64,000 nucleotides of DNA from Komagataeibacter xylinus (lineage in GTDB: Bacteria; Pseudomonadota; Alphaproteobacteria; Acetobacterales; Acetobacteraceae): positions 1,426,501 to 1,490,500 of the forward strand of contig NZ_CP041348.1 of the NCBI RefSeq assembly GCF_009834365.1, given 5' to 3'. The notes below the pieces were generated by a model. That model saw only the letters and a program-made list of their open reading frames with translations, had not been told where the DNA came from and ran no database searches. Shown in pieces: positions 16,647 to 25,559 of the stretch (position 1 is the first letter of the stretch; each line of letters begins with the position of its first letter). A program made the position numbers and the translations under genes.

Positions 16647-18791
16647 ATGACGGATGGCTTCCTGCTTCGCTTCCGCTGGCTTTACGCCCCGCGCCTGACC
16701 GATTTCGGCTTTGCGCTGCGCACGACCATCGCTGCCCTGCTGGCGCTGGTGCTGGCCTTGTGGATGGAGATGGACGACCCGCAATGGGCCCCCATGACCA
16801 CATGGATCGTGGCCCAGAATTCACGCGGGCAGAGCATGTCCAAGGCGCGGTGGCGGTTGCTGGGCACCTGCCTTGGCGCGGTGGCGGGTGTTGCGCTGAT
16901 TGCCGCCATGCCGCAATCGGCGTGGCTGCTGTTTCCCGTGCTGGCATTATGGGTGGGGGTGTGTTGCGGGCTGGCCACTTTCCTGCGCAATTTCCATTCC
17001 TACGCGCTGGTGCTCATGGCCTTTACCAGCGGGCTGATTGCGCTCAATGCGGCCAATGCGCCGCATCAGGTGTTTGACATCGCCCTGTCGCGCTCGACCT
17101 ACATCTTTGTGGGCATATTGTGCGAAAGCGCACTGGCTGCGGTGTTCGCGCCCAGCCTGATTGACGTGGCCCGGCGCGAGATCGGCCAGAAGGTGGGGGC
17201 GGCCATAGGCCAGGCCGCGCAGGCGCTTGGCAGCATGATGCAGGGGCGCGAGGAGGCGTTCCTCAAATCACGCACGTTGCTGGGCTCGGTCTTTTCCGTG
17301 TCGGACCAGATCGAGTTCAGCGAAGTGGAGATGCAGCACCGCACCCGTGCGGGCGATCATGCGCGCGCGGCCCTCGCCTCGATTGCGGTGGTAATGTCGC
17401 GCGGGCTGGGGCTGAGTGCGCGCATGCATGCCACAGGCGACCTGCCGCCCGGCTTCGTCACGCCGCTTGCGCGCGCGCAGGCGCTGTTTGCAACCATTCA
17501 GGCGGCCATGGCCGCACCCGACCCGCTGGCCGCCATTCCCGGCCTGCGCGCGCAGTTGCGCGACCTCGGCGCGGAATGCCGCCAGCAACTGGTCAATGAC
17601 ATCATCGCCGTATCCGGTGCCACCCCGCCGGGCCGAGTGGCAGGGCAGCAGCATCTTGATGGCTACATCCTCAACGCCTCGCTCGGCGTGCTGCTGGTGC
17701 GGCTTGATGCGGCGCTGGCGCATCTGGCGGCAACGCAGGTGGCGCCTGCGCATGATCGCTTTCACTTCTCCATCCCGCCATGGCGCGACCGCACGGCTGC
17801 ATGGCATAACGGCATCCGTTCAGCGGGTGCCGTGCTGATGGGCGGCCTGGTGTGGGAGTGCACCGGCTGGCCCGATGGCGCGACCTTCGCCATGTTCGTG
17901 GTGGTGACATGCAGCCGCTTTGCCGCGAATGAAAACCCGGTGCGCGACAGCATCGGCTTCCTGCGCGGGGCGGTGTGGGCGGTGCTGGTCGCGGCCATCA
18001 TCACCTTCATGGTGCTGCCCGACCAGGCGGTGTGGGAGACGCTGGTGCTCTCGCTGTTCCTGCCCATGATGGTGGGCGGCCTTGCGCTGCGCAATGCAGG
18101 CACGGCGGGTACGGCTGCGCCCTACAACAACTTCCTGCCGTTCATGGTCTATCCGGGCAACCAGTCGCGGCTTGATGAACTGACTTTTTTCAATATCAAC
18201 AGCGCGGTAGTGCTGGGCATCGGGTGCAGCGTGCTGGTGTTTCGCCTCGTGCTGCCGTTTGACCCCGATGCCGAGCGGTGGCGCATGCGCCGCCAGATCG
18301 TGCACGACCTGCGCCGCATTGCCATCGCACCCGCCATACCCGACCCCGGTGCGTGGGTGAACCGGCTCACCACCGGCTTTGCCCGGCTGGTGCGGCATGC
18401 GTCCACCATGTCCGATGCGCAGACCAATGCATATCTCGATGGCGTGCTGTCGGCCATGACGGTGGGGCTGAACCTGATCCGCCTGCGCGGCCTGCTGGCC
18501 CGGGGCAGCCTGCCGCCCGCTGTGGGGGCTGCGGTTGAGCGCACGCTGGCGGCCTTTGGCGCATGGAAGGGTGGCCCGCCAGATGGACTTGCCCACATTG
18601 TGGCAACCGCGCTTGCGCAGATACGGGCTGCGGTGGAAGATGAAGGCAACCTGTCGCGCCGCCTCGACCTGGGGTGGAGCGTGGCCTATCTGGAAATACT
18701 GGCGCGTGAACTGTACATGAATGCCCGGTTTTTCGATATTACGCGCCGTTTTCATCTGCCGCATGATGGTAATGGCAAACAAACTGCATAA
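16647..18791 (+). CDS. FUSC-family inner-membrane efflux transporter
   Basis: A 714-residue protein with two clusters of membrane helices (about residues 20-165 and 390-540) and two cytoplasmic parts, the layout of the FUSC/AaeB/YccS family. These proteins are linked to export of aromatic acids or similar compounds. The ATG at 16647 is preferred because the family begins shortly before the first helix; a GTG at 16620 is possible. Unlike the FUSC gene at the right end of the window, it has no HlyD or DUF1656 partner next to it. Confidence 0.82.
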   Translation: MTDGFLLRFRWLYAPRLTDFGFALRTTIAALLALVLALWMEMDDPQWAPMTTWIVAQNSRGQSMSKARWRLLGTCLGAVAGVALIAAMPQSAWLLFPVLALWVGVCCGLATFLRNFHSYALVLMAFTSGLIALNAANAPHQVFDIALSRSTYIFVGILCESALAAVFAPSLIDVARREIGQKVGAAIGQAAQALGSMMQGREEAFLKSRTLLGSVFSVSDQIEFSEVEMQHRTRAGDHARAALASIAVVMSRGLGLSARMHATGDLPPGFVTPLARAQALFATIQAAMAAPDPLAAIPGLRAQLRDLGAECRQQLVNDIIAVSGATPPGRVAGQQHLDGYILNASLGVLLVRLDAALAHLAATQVAPAHDRFHFSIPPWRDRTAAWHNGIRSAGAVLMGGLVWECTGWPDGATFAMFVVVTCSRFAANENPVRDSIGFLRGAVWAVLVAAIITFMVLPDQAVWETLVLSLFLPMMVGGLALRNAGTAGTAAPYNNFLPFMVYPGNQSRLDELTFFNINSAVVLGIGCSVLVFRLVLPFDPDAERWRMRRQIVHDLRRIAIAPAIPDPGAWVNRLTTGFARLVRHASTMSDAQTNAYLDGVLSAMTVGLNLIRLRGLLARGSLPPAVGAAVERTLAAFGAWKGGPPDGLAHIVATALAQIRAAVEDEGNLSRRLDLGWSVAYLEILARELYMNARFFDITRRFHLPHDGNGKQTA

Positions 18792-18800
18792 ATCAGCAAT

Positions 18801-18884
18801 AAAAGTTTTTGGTCGATGCTTTTTTTCAAAAAATCGGTGTTCTTTTGAAGCTTTTTGAAAAAAGCTTCGCCAACAACTTTTATT
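18801..18884. repeat. Composite hairpin repeat, copy 1 (cluster-first, degenerate)
   Basis: Flanks AAAAGTTTTTGG and CAACAACTTTT pair as an outer stem. A degraded first hairpin is followed by an intact GAAGCTTTTT/AAAAAGCTTC hairpin (18847-18868). It lies between the FUSC stop and RidA start and probably ends the FUSC transcript. Confidence 0.8.
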
Positions 18885-18936
18885 ATTTCATCAAGGCGTT
18901 ATTTTTAATAACTTATAGGAATAAAGGATCAGTTTC

Positions 18937-19287
18937 ATGACCATCAAACGCCTTCAACCTGAAGAACGCCTCGCCGGGGCTGTCGTGCATGGTGGGCTTG
19001 TCTATCTTGCGGGTCAGGTCGCCGATGATGCCGATCTCGATGCCGAGGGCCAGACAGCCGATATCCTGCGCCAGATTGACGCCATCTTCGCAGAGGCAGG
19101 CACCAGCAAGGCAAACCTGCTTTCGGTCCAGATTTTTCTGAGCGACATGAACGATATGGCCGCCATGAACCGTGCATGGGATGCCTGGCTCGACCCCGCC
19201 AGCAAGCCCGCCCGCGCCACGGTGGAAGCCCGCCTCGCCAACCCGAAATGGAAGGTCGAGATCACGGGCATCGCGGCCCTGGCCTGA
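18937..19287 (+). CDS. RidA/YjgF-family enamine/imine deaminase
   Basis: A 116-residue RidA-superfamily protein: GGLVYLAGQVADDA near the N-terminus, SVQIFLSDMNDMAAMNRAWD in the centre and a C-terminal KWKVEITGIAALA. It belongs to the subgroup with a shortened C-terminus. Family members hydrolyse reactive enamines and imines arising from PLP enzymes. AAAGGA upstream serves as ribosome binding site. A terminator-like repeat copy follows directly. Confidence 0.88.
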   Translation: MTIKRLQPEERLAGAVVHGGLVYLAGQVADDADLDAEGQTADILRQIDAIFAEAGTSKANLLSVQIFLSDMNDMAAMNRAWDAWLDPASKPARATVEARLANPKWKVEITGIAALA

Positions 19288-19292
19288 AAAAG

Positions 19293-19336
19293 ACAAAAGT
19301 TTCCGGGTGCCGCCTTTTTTCAAAAAGGCGGCATCT
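19293..19336. repeat. Composite hairpin repeat, copy 2 (GCCGCC arm only)
   Basis: Only the GCCGCC(T)n/GGCGGC hairpin (19309-19332) and the left flank ACAAAAGTTTCCGGG remain. Located 6 bp after the RidA stop. Confidence 0.75.
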
Positions 19337-19498
19337 TTCCATGTGTAACATACTGACCAGATGGAATTTTTACGGAGCGCCCCCTGGCACCGGACGGTTA
19401 CAAACCCCACCCCGCATGCAACCGCGCGGCAGATGCACTGTTCTGATCTGTAACTGCGGGGCCACCCGCACCCCTGTCACAGATACGGAGCCTGCGCC

Positions 19499-20500
19499 AT
19501 GCCAGATGACAGCCATATTGCCTCCTCCCGCCGCACCGTGCTGGCAGCAGCGGCGGGCCTTGTAACGGCAGCGGCGGCCTCCAGCCGGGCGCAGGCAGCC
19601 GAAATGGCCGCCCCTCGTCCGCCGCTGGTCGACCCCGAAAACGCCTATCCCCGCCCGCCCTTTCCCGAGCAGTCACAGCCCTGGCCCGGCCTTGCGGGCA
19701 AGATGAACCCCCGCCCCGACCATGGCGAGACAAGCTACCGCGGCTCGGGCCGGCTGGCCGGGCGCAAGGCACTGATTACGGGGGGTGATTCCGGTCTCGG
19801 CCGTGCTGCCGCCATTGCCTATGCCCGCGAGGGCGCGGACGTGGCCATAGCCTACCTGCCGCAGGAGGAACCCGACGCGCGCGAGGTCGTAGCACTCATC
19901 CGCGAGGCCGGGCGCAAGGCGGTTGCCCTCCCCGGTGATCTGCGTGACAGCAAATACTGCGCCCAGCTGGTCCAGCGCGCGCATGATGAACTCGGGGGGC
20001 TGGACATACTGGTCAGCAACGCAGGCCGGCAGCGCCATCAGGCCAGTATTCTTGATATTACCGACGAGCAGTTCGACGAGACTTTCCGCACCAATATCTA
20101 TGCCCTGTTCCACCTGAGCCGCGCGGCCATTCCGCTCATGCCGCGCGGGGCCGCGATCATTGCCACGGCCTCGGTCAATGCGTTCAGCCCATCGGAGATC
20201 CTGCTGGATTATTCCGCGACCAAGGGGGCCATTGTCGCTTTCGTCAAGTCGCTGGCCAAGCAGATGGTGCACAAGGGCATTCGCGTCAACGCCGTGGCCC
20301 CCGGCCCGTTCTGGACCGCGCTGCAGATCAGTGGCGGGCAGACGGAGGAGAACATCCACAATTTCGGCGGCGAAACCCCGATGGGCCGTGCAGGCCAGCC
20401 GGCGGAAATCGCGCCGATCTATGTACTCCTGGCCTCATCGGAGGCAAGCTACATCACCGGGCAGGTCTATGCGGCCTCGGGCGGCACAGGGGTGGGCTGA
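19499..20500 (+). CDS. Short-chain dehydrogenase/reductase with Tat-type leader
   Basis: A 333-residue SDR. The N-terminus has a twin-arginine motif ([12 protein letters not shown]) and a hydrophobic stretch ending with AQAA at ~34, then a Pro-rich segment. The Rossmann domain starts near residue 85 with [10 protein letters not shown] and carries NAG and the catalytic YSATK. This matches the YghA/YdaD-like extended SDRs with N-terminal leaders. The presence of a cofactor-binding fold behind a Tat signal suggests folded export, or a leader that is not used. GGAG is found 8 nt before the ATG. Confidence 0.87.
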   Translation: MPDDSHIASSRRTVLAAAAGLVTAAAASSRAQAAEMAAPRPPLVDPENAYPRPPFPEQSQPWPGLAGKMNPRPDHGETSYRGSGRLAGRKALITGGDSGLGRAAAIAYAREGADVAIAYLPQEEPDAREVVALIREAGRKAVALPGDLRDSKYCAQLVQRAHDELGGLDILVSNAGRQRHQASILDITDEQFDETFRTNIYALFHLSRAAIPLMPRGAAIIATASVNAFSPSEILLDYSATKGAIVAFVKSLAKQMVHKGIRVNAVAPGPFWTALQISGGQTEENIHNFGGETPMGRAGQPAEIAPIYVLLASSEASYITGQVYAASGGTGVG

Positions 20501-20539
20501 AACCTTGCGCAGCACAGCGCGTGGTGGCACAGGAGAAAC

Positions 20540-20653
20540 ATGCGCATGATCCTGCCTGCCCTGCTGATGCTGCTTGGTGTTGCGGCGTGTTACTTCGCCA
20601 TTGGCATGATTACCGATGCCGGGCGTTTCATATCGGACTCCCATCCGTGGTGA
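20540..20653 (+). CDS. Small single-pass membrane protein (37 aa)
   Basis: A 37-residue frame beginning MRMILPALLMLLG, with one hydrophobic helix and a short polar tail ending SHPW. AGGAG at 20531-20535 is well placed before the ATG at 20540. It follows the SDR gene by 39 bp and may share its transcript. Function unknown. Confidence 0.6.
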   Translation: MRMILPALLMLLGVAACYFAIGMITDAGRFISDSHPW

Positions 20654-20700
20654 CACGCTTCTGCCAGGAGATTGTTTGAAACAACTCTTTGATAAGAAAT

Positions 20701-20763
20701 AAGAAAAGTTTTCGGGTGTTGTCTTTTGAAGCTTTTTTCAAAAAGCTTCACCCAAAACTTTCA
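20701..20763. repeat. Composite hairpin repeat, copy 3 (GAAGCTT arm)
   Basis: Outer arms AAAAGTTTTCGGG and CCCAAAACTTT pair; inside is the GAAGCTTTTT hairpin at 20728-20749. The GCCGCC arm is lost. Confidence 0.8.
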
Positions 20764-20829
20764 TCATTTCAGGGCACTATCAGGTCTGCCTTTTCAGGCA
20801 ATCTCTTGATGGAAAAAGGGGATGACAGG

Positions 20830-20967
20830 ATGACCGATCAGAACGTCACCACGCCGGGCCTTGCGGGCCTGTTATGGCCCCGTCGCAGCCTGTGCTACCG
20901 GCGCCTTGCCGGATGGCTCATTCCCGACACGCGCTGGATGGAACGGCCCCGCCCGCTGGATATCTGA
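20830..20967 (+). CDS. Small hypothetical protein (45 aa)
   Basis: A 45-residue Arg/Trp-rich protein (MTDQNVTTPGLAGLLWP...) with no recognised domain. The ATG at 20830 is preferred, with AGGGG about 10 nt upstream; an in-frame ATG at 20809 is an alternative. It lies alone between a repeat copy and the CHRD gene. Confidence 0.45.
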   Translation: MTDQNVTTPGLAGLLWPRRSLCYRRLAGWLIPDTRWMERPRPLDI

Positions 20968-21135
20968 AAAGAGCATCACGGCACCCCTTTTTTAAGTGTC
21001 TGGCAACGTCATGGCCCTACAGGGATTTGTGTTGCGCTGCTTCCGGGTTCATGCATGTGATACGCATTCACGTTACGAATCCCTTATAAAAACCGGAACA
21101 AGACATGCGGGCCATACCCCGCACTGGAGAGAGAG

Positions 21136-21573
21136 ATGATCCGTTTTTCTGCCCTGCCAGCCCTCGTCGTGGCCAGTGTTGCCTTCGCCTCGCCCGCGCT
21201 GGCGTCGGTCGTGCGTTTTGAAGGGCATTTTGCAGGCGAACATGGCGCGACATCCCAGCCCGAGGGCAAGGTCGAGGCGGCGCTGAATACGCGCACCAAC
21301 CTCGTGAAGTATGTCATTACATGGAGCGGGCTGAGCGGCCCGGTTACGGCTGCGCATTTCCATGGCCCGGCCCCGGCAGGCGAGGAGGCGGGCGTGCTCG
21401 TGCCCATTCCCAGTCCCTACAAATCCGGCCAGCACGGCTCGGTGCTGCTCTCGGCCGAGCAGGCGCAGGCGCTGCAGAATGGGCAGGTTTACGTCAACCT
21501 GCACACCGCTGCCCTGCCCAATGGCGAGGCGCGCGCCCAGATCGAGCGCCTGACCCCGCCCGCCAGGCCGTAA
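21136..21573 (+). CDS. Secreted CHRD-domain protein
   Basis: A 145-residue exported protein with a signal peptide (MIRFSALPALVVAS..., cleavage after ALA at ~24). The mature part fits the CHRD domain: ITWSGLSGPVTAAHFHGPAPAGE, then the terminal NGQVYVNLHTAALPNGEARAQI. CHRD domains occur in chordin and in many bacterial periplasmic proteins; the bacterial role is not established. A purine-rich GAGAGAGAG precedes the ATG. Confidence 0.88.
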   Translation: MIRFSALPALVVASVAFASPALASVVRFEGHFAGEHGATSQPEGKVEAALNTRTNLVKYVITWSGLSGPVTAAHFHGPAPAGEEAGVLVPIPSPYKSGQHGSVLLSAEQAQALQNGQVYVNLHTAALPNGEARAQIERLTPPARP

Positions 21574-21716
21574 AGCGGACCCGCCTGGCATAAAGTCCAT
21601 GATAGGGTTTGCATGGCTGCTATTTGTGCGGCACTGTTGGCGTTATGGCATGGAAGCCATGCCAATCCTTCATGGAGCCGGGCGACACATCTCGCCAGAA
21701 GTCAGGGAGTTTGCTT

Positions 21717-22256
21717 TTGCGCCTAGCATGTGTGGCCGTTACCGCGGCTGTTATGTCCCTGTCCGGTTTTGGTCCGCTGTGCGCCCATGCCCGCGCGGCG
21801 GATGCGCTTGGTGACCATACGGGAACGATCACCTTCGCCATTTCAGCGGCGGATGTCGGGGCGGGTGTATCCTGGGGCAAGGGCGTGCTGACCTTCGAGG
21901 GGCATGACTATCCCTTCCGCATTCGTGGTGGCTCGGGGGCGGCCATCGGTTTTTCGCGCACCAAAGCCGTCGGCACCGTCTATAACCTGTACCGCGTGCA
22001 GGATATCGAAGGCACGTACTGGTCCGTTCAGGGCGAGGCCACGGTGGGGGCTGGCAAGGGCGGTGCCGTCATGGAAAACAATAACGGCATCTATATCAAA
22101 TTCACCTCCACGAGCAGCGGCGCGCGCCTTGCCTTCTCGGTCGAGCGCCTGACCGTGCGGCTCAACCCCGGCACCACGCTGCCCGCGCAGCAGCAGCCTG
22201 CAGCGACACCCGCGCCCGCCGCAGTTCCGGCCACCAGCCCTGCATCACACCAATAG
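21717..22256 (+). CDS. Conserved-looking secreted protein of unknown function
   Basis: A 179-residue protein. The TTG at 21717 is preferred because AGGGAG (21704-21709) sits 7 nt upstream and it gives a clean signal peptide (RLACVAVTAAVMSLSG ... AHARA). An ATG at 21609 is possible but has no binding site. The mature part is glycine-rich and beta-like (VSWGKGVLTFEGHDYPF, GTVYNLYRVQDIEGTYW), a pattern I associate with a family of proteobacterial periplasmic proteins without a known function. The tail after ~155 is Ala/Pro/Gln-rich. Confidence 0.7.
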   Translation: MRLACVAVTAAVMSLSGFGPLCAHARAADALGDHTGTITFAISAADVGAGVSWGKGVLTFEGHDYPFRIRGGSGAAIGFSRTKAVGTVYNLYRVQDIEGTYWSVQGEATVGAGKGGAVMENNNGIYIKFTSTSSGARLAFSVERLTVRLNPGTTLPAQQQPAATPAPAAVPATSPASHQ

Positions 22257-22284
22257 GCAGGGAACACCCTGATCGTGCATGGTA

Positions 22285-22311
22285 GGCTCCATCATGAAAC
22301 CTGATGGAGCC
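22285..22311. repeat. Perfect 10-bp inverted repeat before mutarotase start
   Basis: GGCTCCATCA (22285-22294) pairs exactly with 22302-22311 around a 7-nt loop, ending 6 nt before the ATG at 22318. There is no T-run, so a translational or operator role is more likely than termination. Confidence 0.75.
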
Positions 22312-22317
22312 GCCAGC

Positions 22318-23187
22318 ATGACAGACAATACCCATACTTTTGGCGATGGCCGCCTTGCCGCCAGCGTGCATGCAAAGGGGGCCGAACTGTGCGCCCTGCG
22401 CGCGGGCGGGCGTGACCTGCTATGGGGCGGGGGGGCGCCGTGGCAGCGGCAGTCGCCGGTGCTGTTCCCCATCGTGGGGCGACTGGTTGATGATACCGCC
22501 TGGGTAGAGGGCAAGCCCTACCGCATGACCCAGCATGGCTTTGCGCGTGACTGTACCTTCCGCTGGCTGACGCGTGACGAGACCGGCTGCCGCCTCGAAC
22601 TCGTCGATACGGACGAGACGCACAAGATGTTCCCCTTCGCCTTCAGCCTCGTCATCGAATACCGGATCGAGCACGGTACCCTGTCGGTGCGCTACTGCGT
22701 GACCAACCCCGATCGCGCGCGCGTGCTGCCGGCCTCGCTTGGCGCGCATCCGGCCTTCATCTGGCCGCTCGCTCCCGACGTGCCCAAGAACCGGCATGTC
22801 ATTACCTTTGATGCGCCTGAACCCGCCCCCATCCGCCGCCTGCAAAATGGCCTGCTGCTGCCCGAGGTCCTGCCTACCCCGGTAAAGGGCCGCACGCTGG
22901 CGCTTGACGAGGCCCTGTTTGCGCCCGATGCACTGATTCTCGACCAGTTGGCCAGCCACGGCCTGACCTACCACATCCCCGACGGGCCGGGCCTGCGGCT
23001 GGCATGGGAGGGCTTTCCCTATCTGGGCCTGTGGATGAAGCCGGGCGGTGATTTCCTGTGCATCGAGCCGTGGCATGGCATTGCCAGCCCGGTGGGTTTC
23101 AGCGGTGATTTTTCTGCCCGTCCCGGCGTGTTCCACCTCCAGCCGGGGCAGGAATGGCGGGCAGGCTGGCAGGTCGGCTGCATCTGA
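22318..23187 (+). CDS. Aldose 1-epimerase family (LacX-like mutarotase)
   Basis: A 289-residue cytosolic protein of the galactose mutarotase-like superfamily, closest to the LacX/YeaD type: LLWGGGAPWQRQSPVLFPIVGRL near residue 35, the catalytic-type TQHGFARD near 70, GAHPAFIWPL in the middle and CIEPWHG near the end. It interconverts anomers of a hexose or hexose phosphate. The start at ATG 22318 is chosen over 22279 because the latter spans a perfect hairpin. Confidence 0.85.
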   Translation: MTDNTHTFGDGRLAASVHAKGAELCALRAGGRDLLWGGGAPWQRQSPVLFPIVGRLVDDTAWVEGKPYRMTQHGFARDCTFRWLTRDETGCRLELVDTDETHKMFPFAFSLVIEYRIEHGTLSVRYCVTNPDRARVLPASLGAHPAFIWPLAPDVPKNRHVITFDAPEPAPIRRLQNGLLLPEVLPTPVKGRTLALDEALFAPDALILDQLASHGLTYHIPDGPGLRLAWEGFPYLGLWMKPGGDFLCIEPWHGIASPVGFSGDFSARPGVFHLQPGQEWRAGWQVGCI

Positions 23188-23716
23188 GCGGGGCGGGGTT
23201 CCGGCGGGTGTATTTTCCGCGCAACACCTGCCGGAATAAGCCTTGCGAAAACAGCATGGATCGGCCCGTAAATCTGCGAAAATATCGGATGTGCAAGGCG
23301 TTGGTTGCGGCGTAGTAGAGCAACAGGAGCAGCATGCGGCAGTATCGCCCGCTAGGCTCACGGGAAACGCCTTGATGCGTAGTTTTTCTCCTGTCCCCGT
23401 CGTGGGATTTTCCCCGTCTTCCCCTTCCCTCCCGATCCGTTCCTTCCGTCAGCGCGTGAGTGCGTGGGTGGGTGCGGCCTATCGTAAGCAGGGGATGATG
23501 CTGCTCGCCACGCTGCCCAGCGTGGCCGTGCCCTCTGGCTGCCATTGCGGCATGGAAGGTGGTCCCTCGCTGCTCGCGCTGCGCGGCTGGGACCGGGCCT
23601 GAACGCGCTGCCTGCGGGCAGGCCAGTTCTGTGATATTGTGTATGGCGGCGCATTACGGTGTGCCGCCATATTCATAGGTGCCGTATGGCGCGGGCAGAC
23701 AGGAAGGCACAGGGTG
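23188..23716. other. Intergenic region with a doubtful small frame
   Basis: About 530 bp. A frame at 23375-23602 (75 codons) has a positive stretch and AYRKQGMMLLATLPS but no clear ribosome binding site or family; it is recorded as possible only. Nothing else is visible. Confidence 0.3.
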
Positions 23717-24355
23717 ATGCACAGGCGCATGTTGAACTGCATGGGGGGAATTGGCCTTGCCATGCTGGCGCATGGGGGCATTGCCGGGGCGGCGACGACC
23801 GCCTTCAACAAAATGCCGGATTACGAGAAATTCGGTATTACGGTTTCCTCCGCCTACCATGTGCGGCGCTGCGAGGTGACGGTGCGCGTCAACCCAACCC
23901 GTTTTGCCCAGAGCGCCACCGCTCTCGAAAACGAGGGCATTCTCGATAACGCCACCACAGAGCTCATCAACAAACGGCCTGAATACTATATCGGCCAGGC
24001 CATGCACGAGATCGTGCCGACCATCATCTACCATACCTTCCTGCGTTATACCGATGCGGCGACCTGCCGGTTCATGTTCCGCAACCGGGCGGGGCAGGAT
24101 GATGCTCTGTATGGCTATGCCGTGTCCGAGCCGACCTTCCTCAGCTTTGTCGTGCGCAGCCACACCATGACGCAGGTGGACTGGTACAAGGCCAGCTTTG
24201 ACGAGATCAAGGAAGTCTCGGCCCAGTTCAGTGAAGACCCCGCCTACGCCACGCCCGTAACCCAGGAGGAAGGCATTCCCCCATCCCAGCCCACCGTCGC
24301 GGGCCTGCCCGAAGCGGGCGATGAGGGGCCGGGGGTGACAGACGGGCTGCGATGA
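23717..24355 (+). CDS. Secreted hypothetical protein
   Basis: A 212-residue protein with a signal peptide (MHRRMLNCMGGIGLAMLAHG, cleaved near GAA). The mature protein has Cys residues in RRCEVTV and ATCRFMF that may pair. No domain recognised. It lies 13 bp upstream of bluB, so the two may be co-transcribed, but no functional link is visible. ATG 23717 is chosen for the signal peptide; GTG 23714 is directly adjacent. Confidence 0.65.
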   Translation: MHRRMLNCMGGIGLAMLAHGGIAGAATTAFNKMPDYEKFGITVSSAYHVRRCEVTVRVNPTRFAQSATALENEGILDNATTELINKRPEYYIGQAMHEIVPTIIYHTFLRYTDAATCRFMFRNRAGQDDALYGYAVSEPTFLSFVVRSHTMTQVDWYKASFDEIKEVSAQFSEDPAYATPVTQEEGIPPSQPTVAGLPEAGDEGPGVTDGLR

Positions 24356-24368
24356 ACCACAAACAGGC

Positions 24369-25013
24369 ATGACCACCACCCAGCCGGAATTTTCAACCCT
24401 GTTCATGGACCAGCTGCGCGACCTGCTGCGCTGGCGGCGTGATGTGCGCCATTTCCGCCCTGACCCGGTGCCCGAATCCGTGCTTGATGACCTGCTGCGC
24501 ACGGCCTGCCTTGCGCCCTCGGTCGGGCTGAGCGAGCCGTGGCGTTTCGTGCGCGTGGATGACGCGGCCCGGCGGGCGGCAGTCCGCGCTGATTTTACCC
24601 GCTGCAACGAGGCCGCCCTGGCCGATCGTGACGGGCCGGATGCCCAGCGCTATGCGCGGCTGAAACTGGCCGGGCTGGATGATGCGCCCCACCATGTGGC
24701 CGTGTTCTCGCACCCCGATCCCGCGCAGGGGCGCGGACTGGGGCGGGCGACCATGCCGCAGACCACCACCTGGTCCACCGTCATGGCCATCCATACCTTC
24801 TGGCTGGCGGCGACCGCGGCAGGGGTGGGGGTGGGCTGGGTCTCGATCATCGACCCCGAGCGGATTGCGGCCGTGCTGGAGATGGACCCTGCACTCGAAC
24901 TCGTGGCCTATCTGTGCGTGGGCTACCCCGCAGCCCCCGCAAGCACCCCCGAGCTGGAGCGGCGCGGGTGGGAACGCCGCGCGCCCGAGCGGCGGCAATG
25001 GATCCGGCGCTAG
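24369..25013 (+). CDS. bluB: 5,6-dimethylbenzimidazole synthase BluB
   Basis: A 214-residue member of the nitroreductase fold. The BluB signatures are present: RWRRDVRHFRPDPV near residue 22, APSVGLSEPWRFV near 50, STVMAIHTFWLAA near 136 and GWVSIIDPERI near 155. BluB cleaves reduced FMN with O2 to give the lower ligand of vitamin B12. No other cobalamin gene is adjacent. Confidence 0.9.
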   Translation: MTTTQPEFSTLFMDQLRDLLRWRRDVRHFRPDPVPESVLDDLLRTACLAPSVGLSEPWRFVRVDDAARRAAVRADFTRCNEAALADRDGPDAQRYARLKLAGLDDAPHHVAVFSHPDPAQGRGLGRATMPQTTTWSTVMAIHTFWLAATAAGVGVGWVSIIDPERIAAVLEMDPALELVAYLCVGYPAAPASTPELERRGWERRAPERRQWIRR

Positions 25014-25034
25014 GCCGCAGGCGGGAAGTTACTC

Positions 25035-25559
25035 ATGCGTGCCAATGAGCGGATGCTGCGCGCCCTGGCCCGTGTGTCCGCCTTTACCACGCTGCGCGTG
25101 GCGCGTCGTTTCGCCCCGGTGCTGGGTGCGGGTATACTGCGCGAAGGGGGATGCGTCTATCTGGCCTATTGCCGCGCGCGCACGGCATTGCCCGCAGGCC
25201 TGTCCGGCCTTGATGAGACGGGGCGGGAATGCTGGGTCAATTCCGTGTATGTGGAAGACTGGTACCGGACCCATGTGCTGCTGGCCGCCCTTATGTTGTC
25301 CGATGCGGTCTTTGCGTTATGGGAAAAGCAGCAGGACAGGCGTGATGGCCTTGTGTGCATGATCTCGAAAAGCCGAATGGCGGCCAGCACGCGGCAGGCC
25401 GTTGTGTGGAAGATGCACCGCCACCGCCACCGCCACCGCCACCGTCCCGGCCATGACTGGCTGGCCGAAGACCTGTCCGGTTACGATGATGCGGTGCTGG
25501 AGCTGACATCACGCGCTGATATCGCGTTTGTAAAGGAGCGGCTCTGCTTGCGCGCATGA
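25035..25559 (+). CDS. Hypothetical protein with His-Arg repeat
   Basis: A 174-residue protein of unknown function. The most striking part is HRHRHRHRHRP near residue 128, encoded by five CACCGC-type hexamers at 25416-25445. The rest is mixed alpha/beta with no recognised motif; no signal peptide. It follows bluB by 21 bp and may be in the same transcript. Metal or nucleic-acid binding by the His-Arg stretch is only a guess. Confidence 0.6.
   Translation: MRANERMLRALARVSAFTTLRVARRFAPVLGAGILREGGCVYLAYCRARTALPAGLSGLDETGRECWVNSVYVEDWYRTHVLLAALMLSDAVFALWEKQQDRRDGLVCMISKSRMAASTRQAVVWKMHRHRHRHRHRPGHDWLAEDLSGYDDAVLELTSRADIAFVKERLCLRA

Noticed and set aside
18801..18884. Hairpin repeats considered as insertion-sequence ends
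   Set aside because: No transposase gene or target-site duplication was seen next to any copy; the elements are too short to be IS and behave like terminators or MITE/REP elements.
23375..23602. 75-codon frame between mutarotase and secreted-protein genes
   Set aside because: Start context and composition are too weak to call a gene; noted as doubtful in the intergenic entry only.
25416..25445. Short tandem repeat considered as a CRISPR or VNTR array
   Set aside because: Units are 6 bp without spacers and keep the codon frame of a gene; it is a coding hexamer tract.
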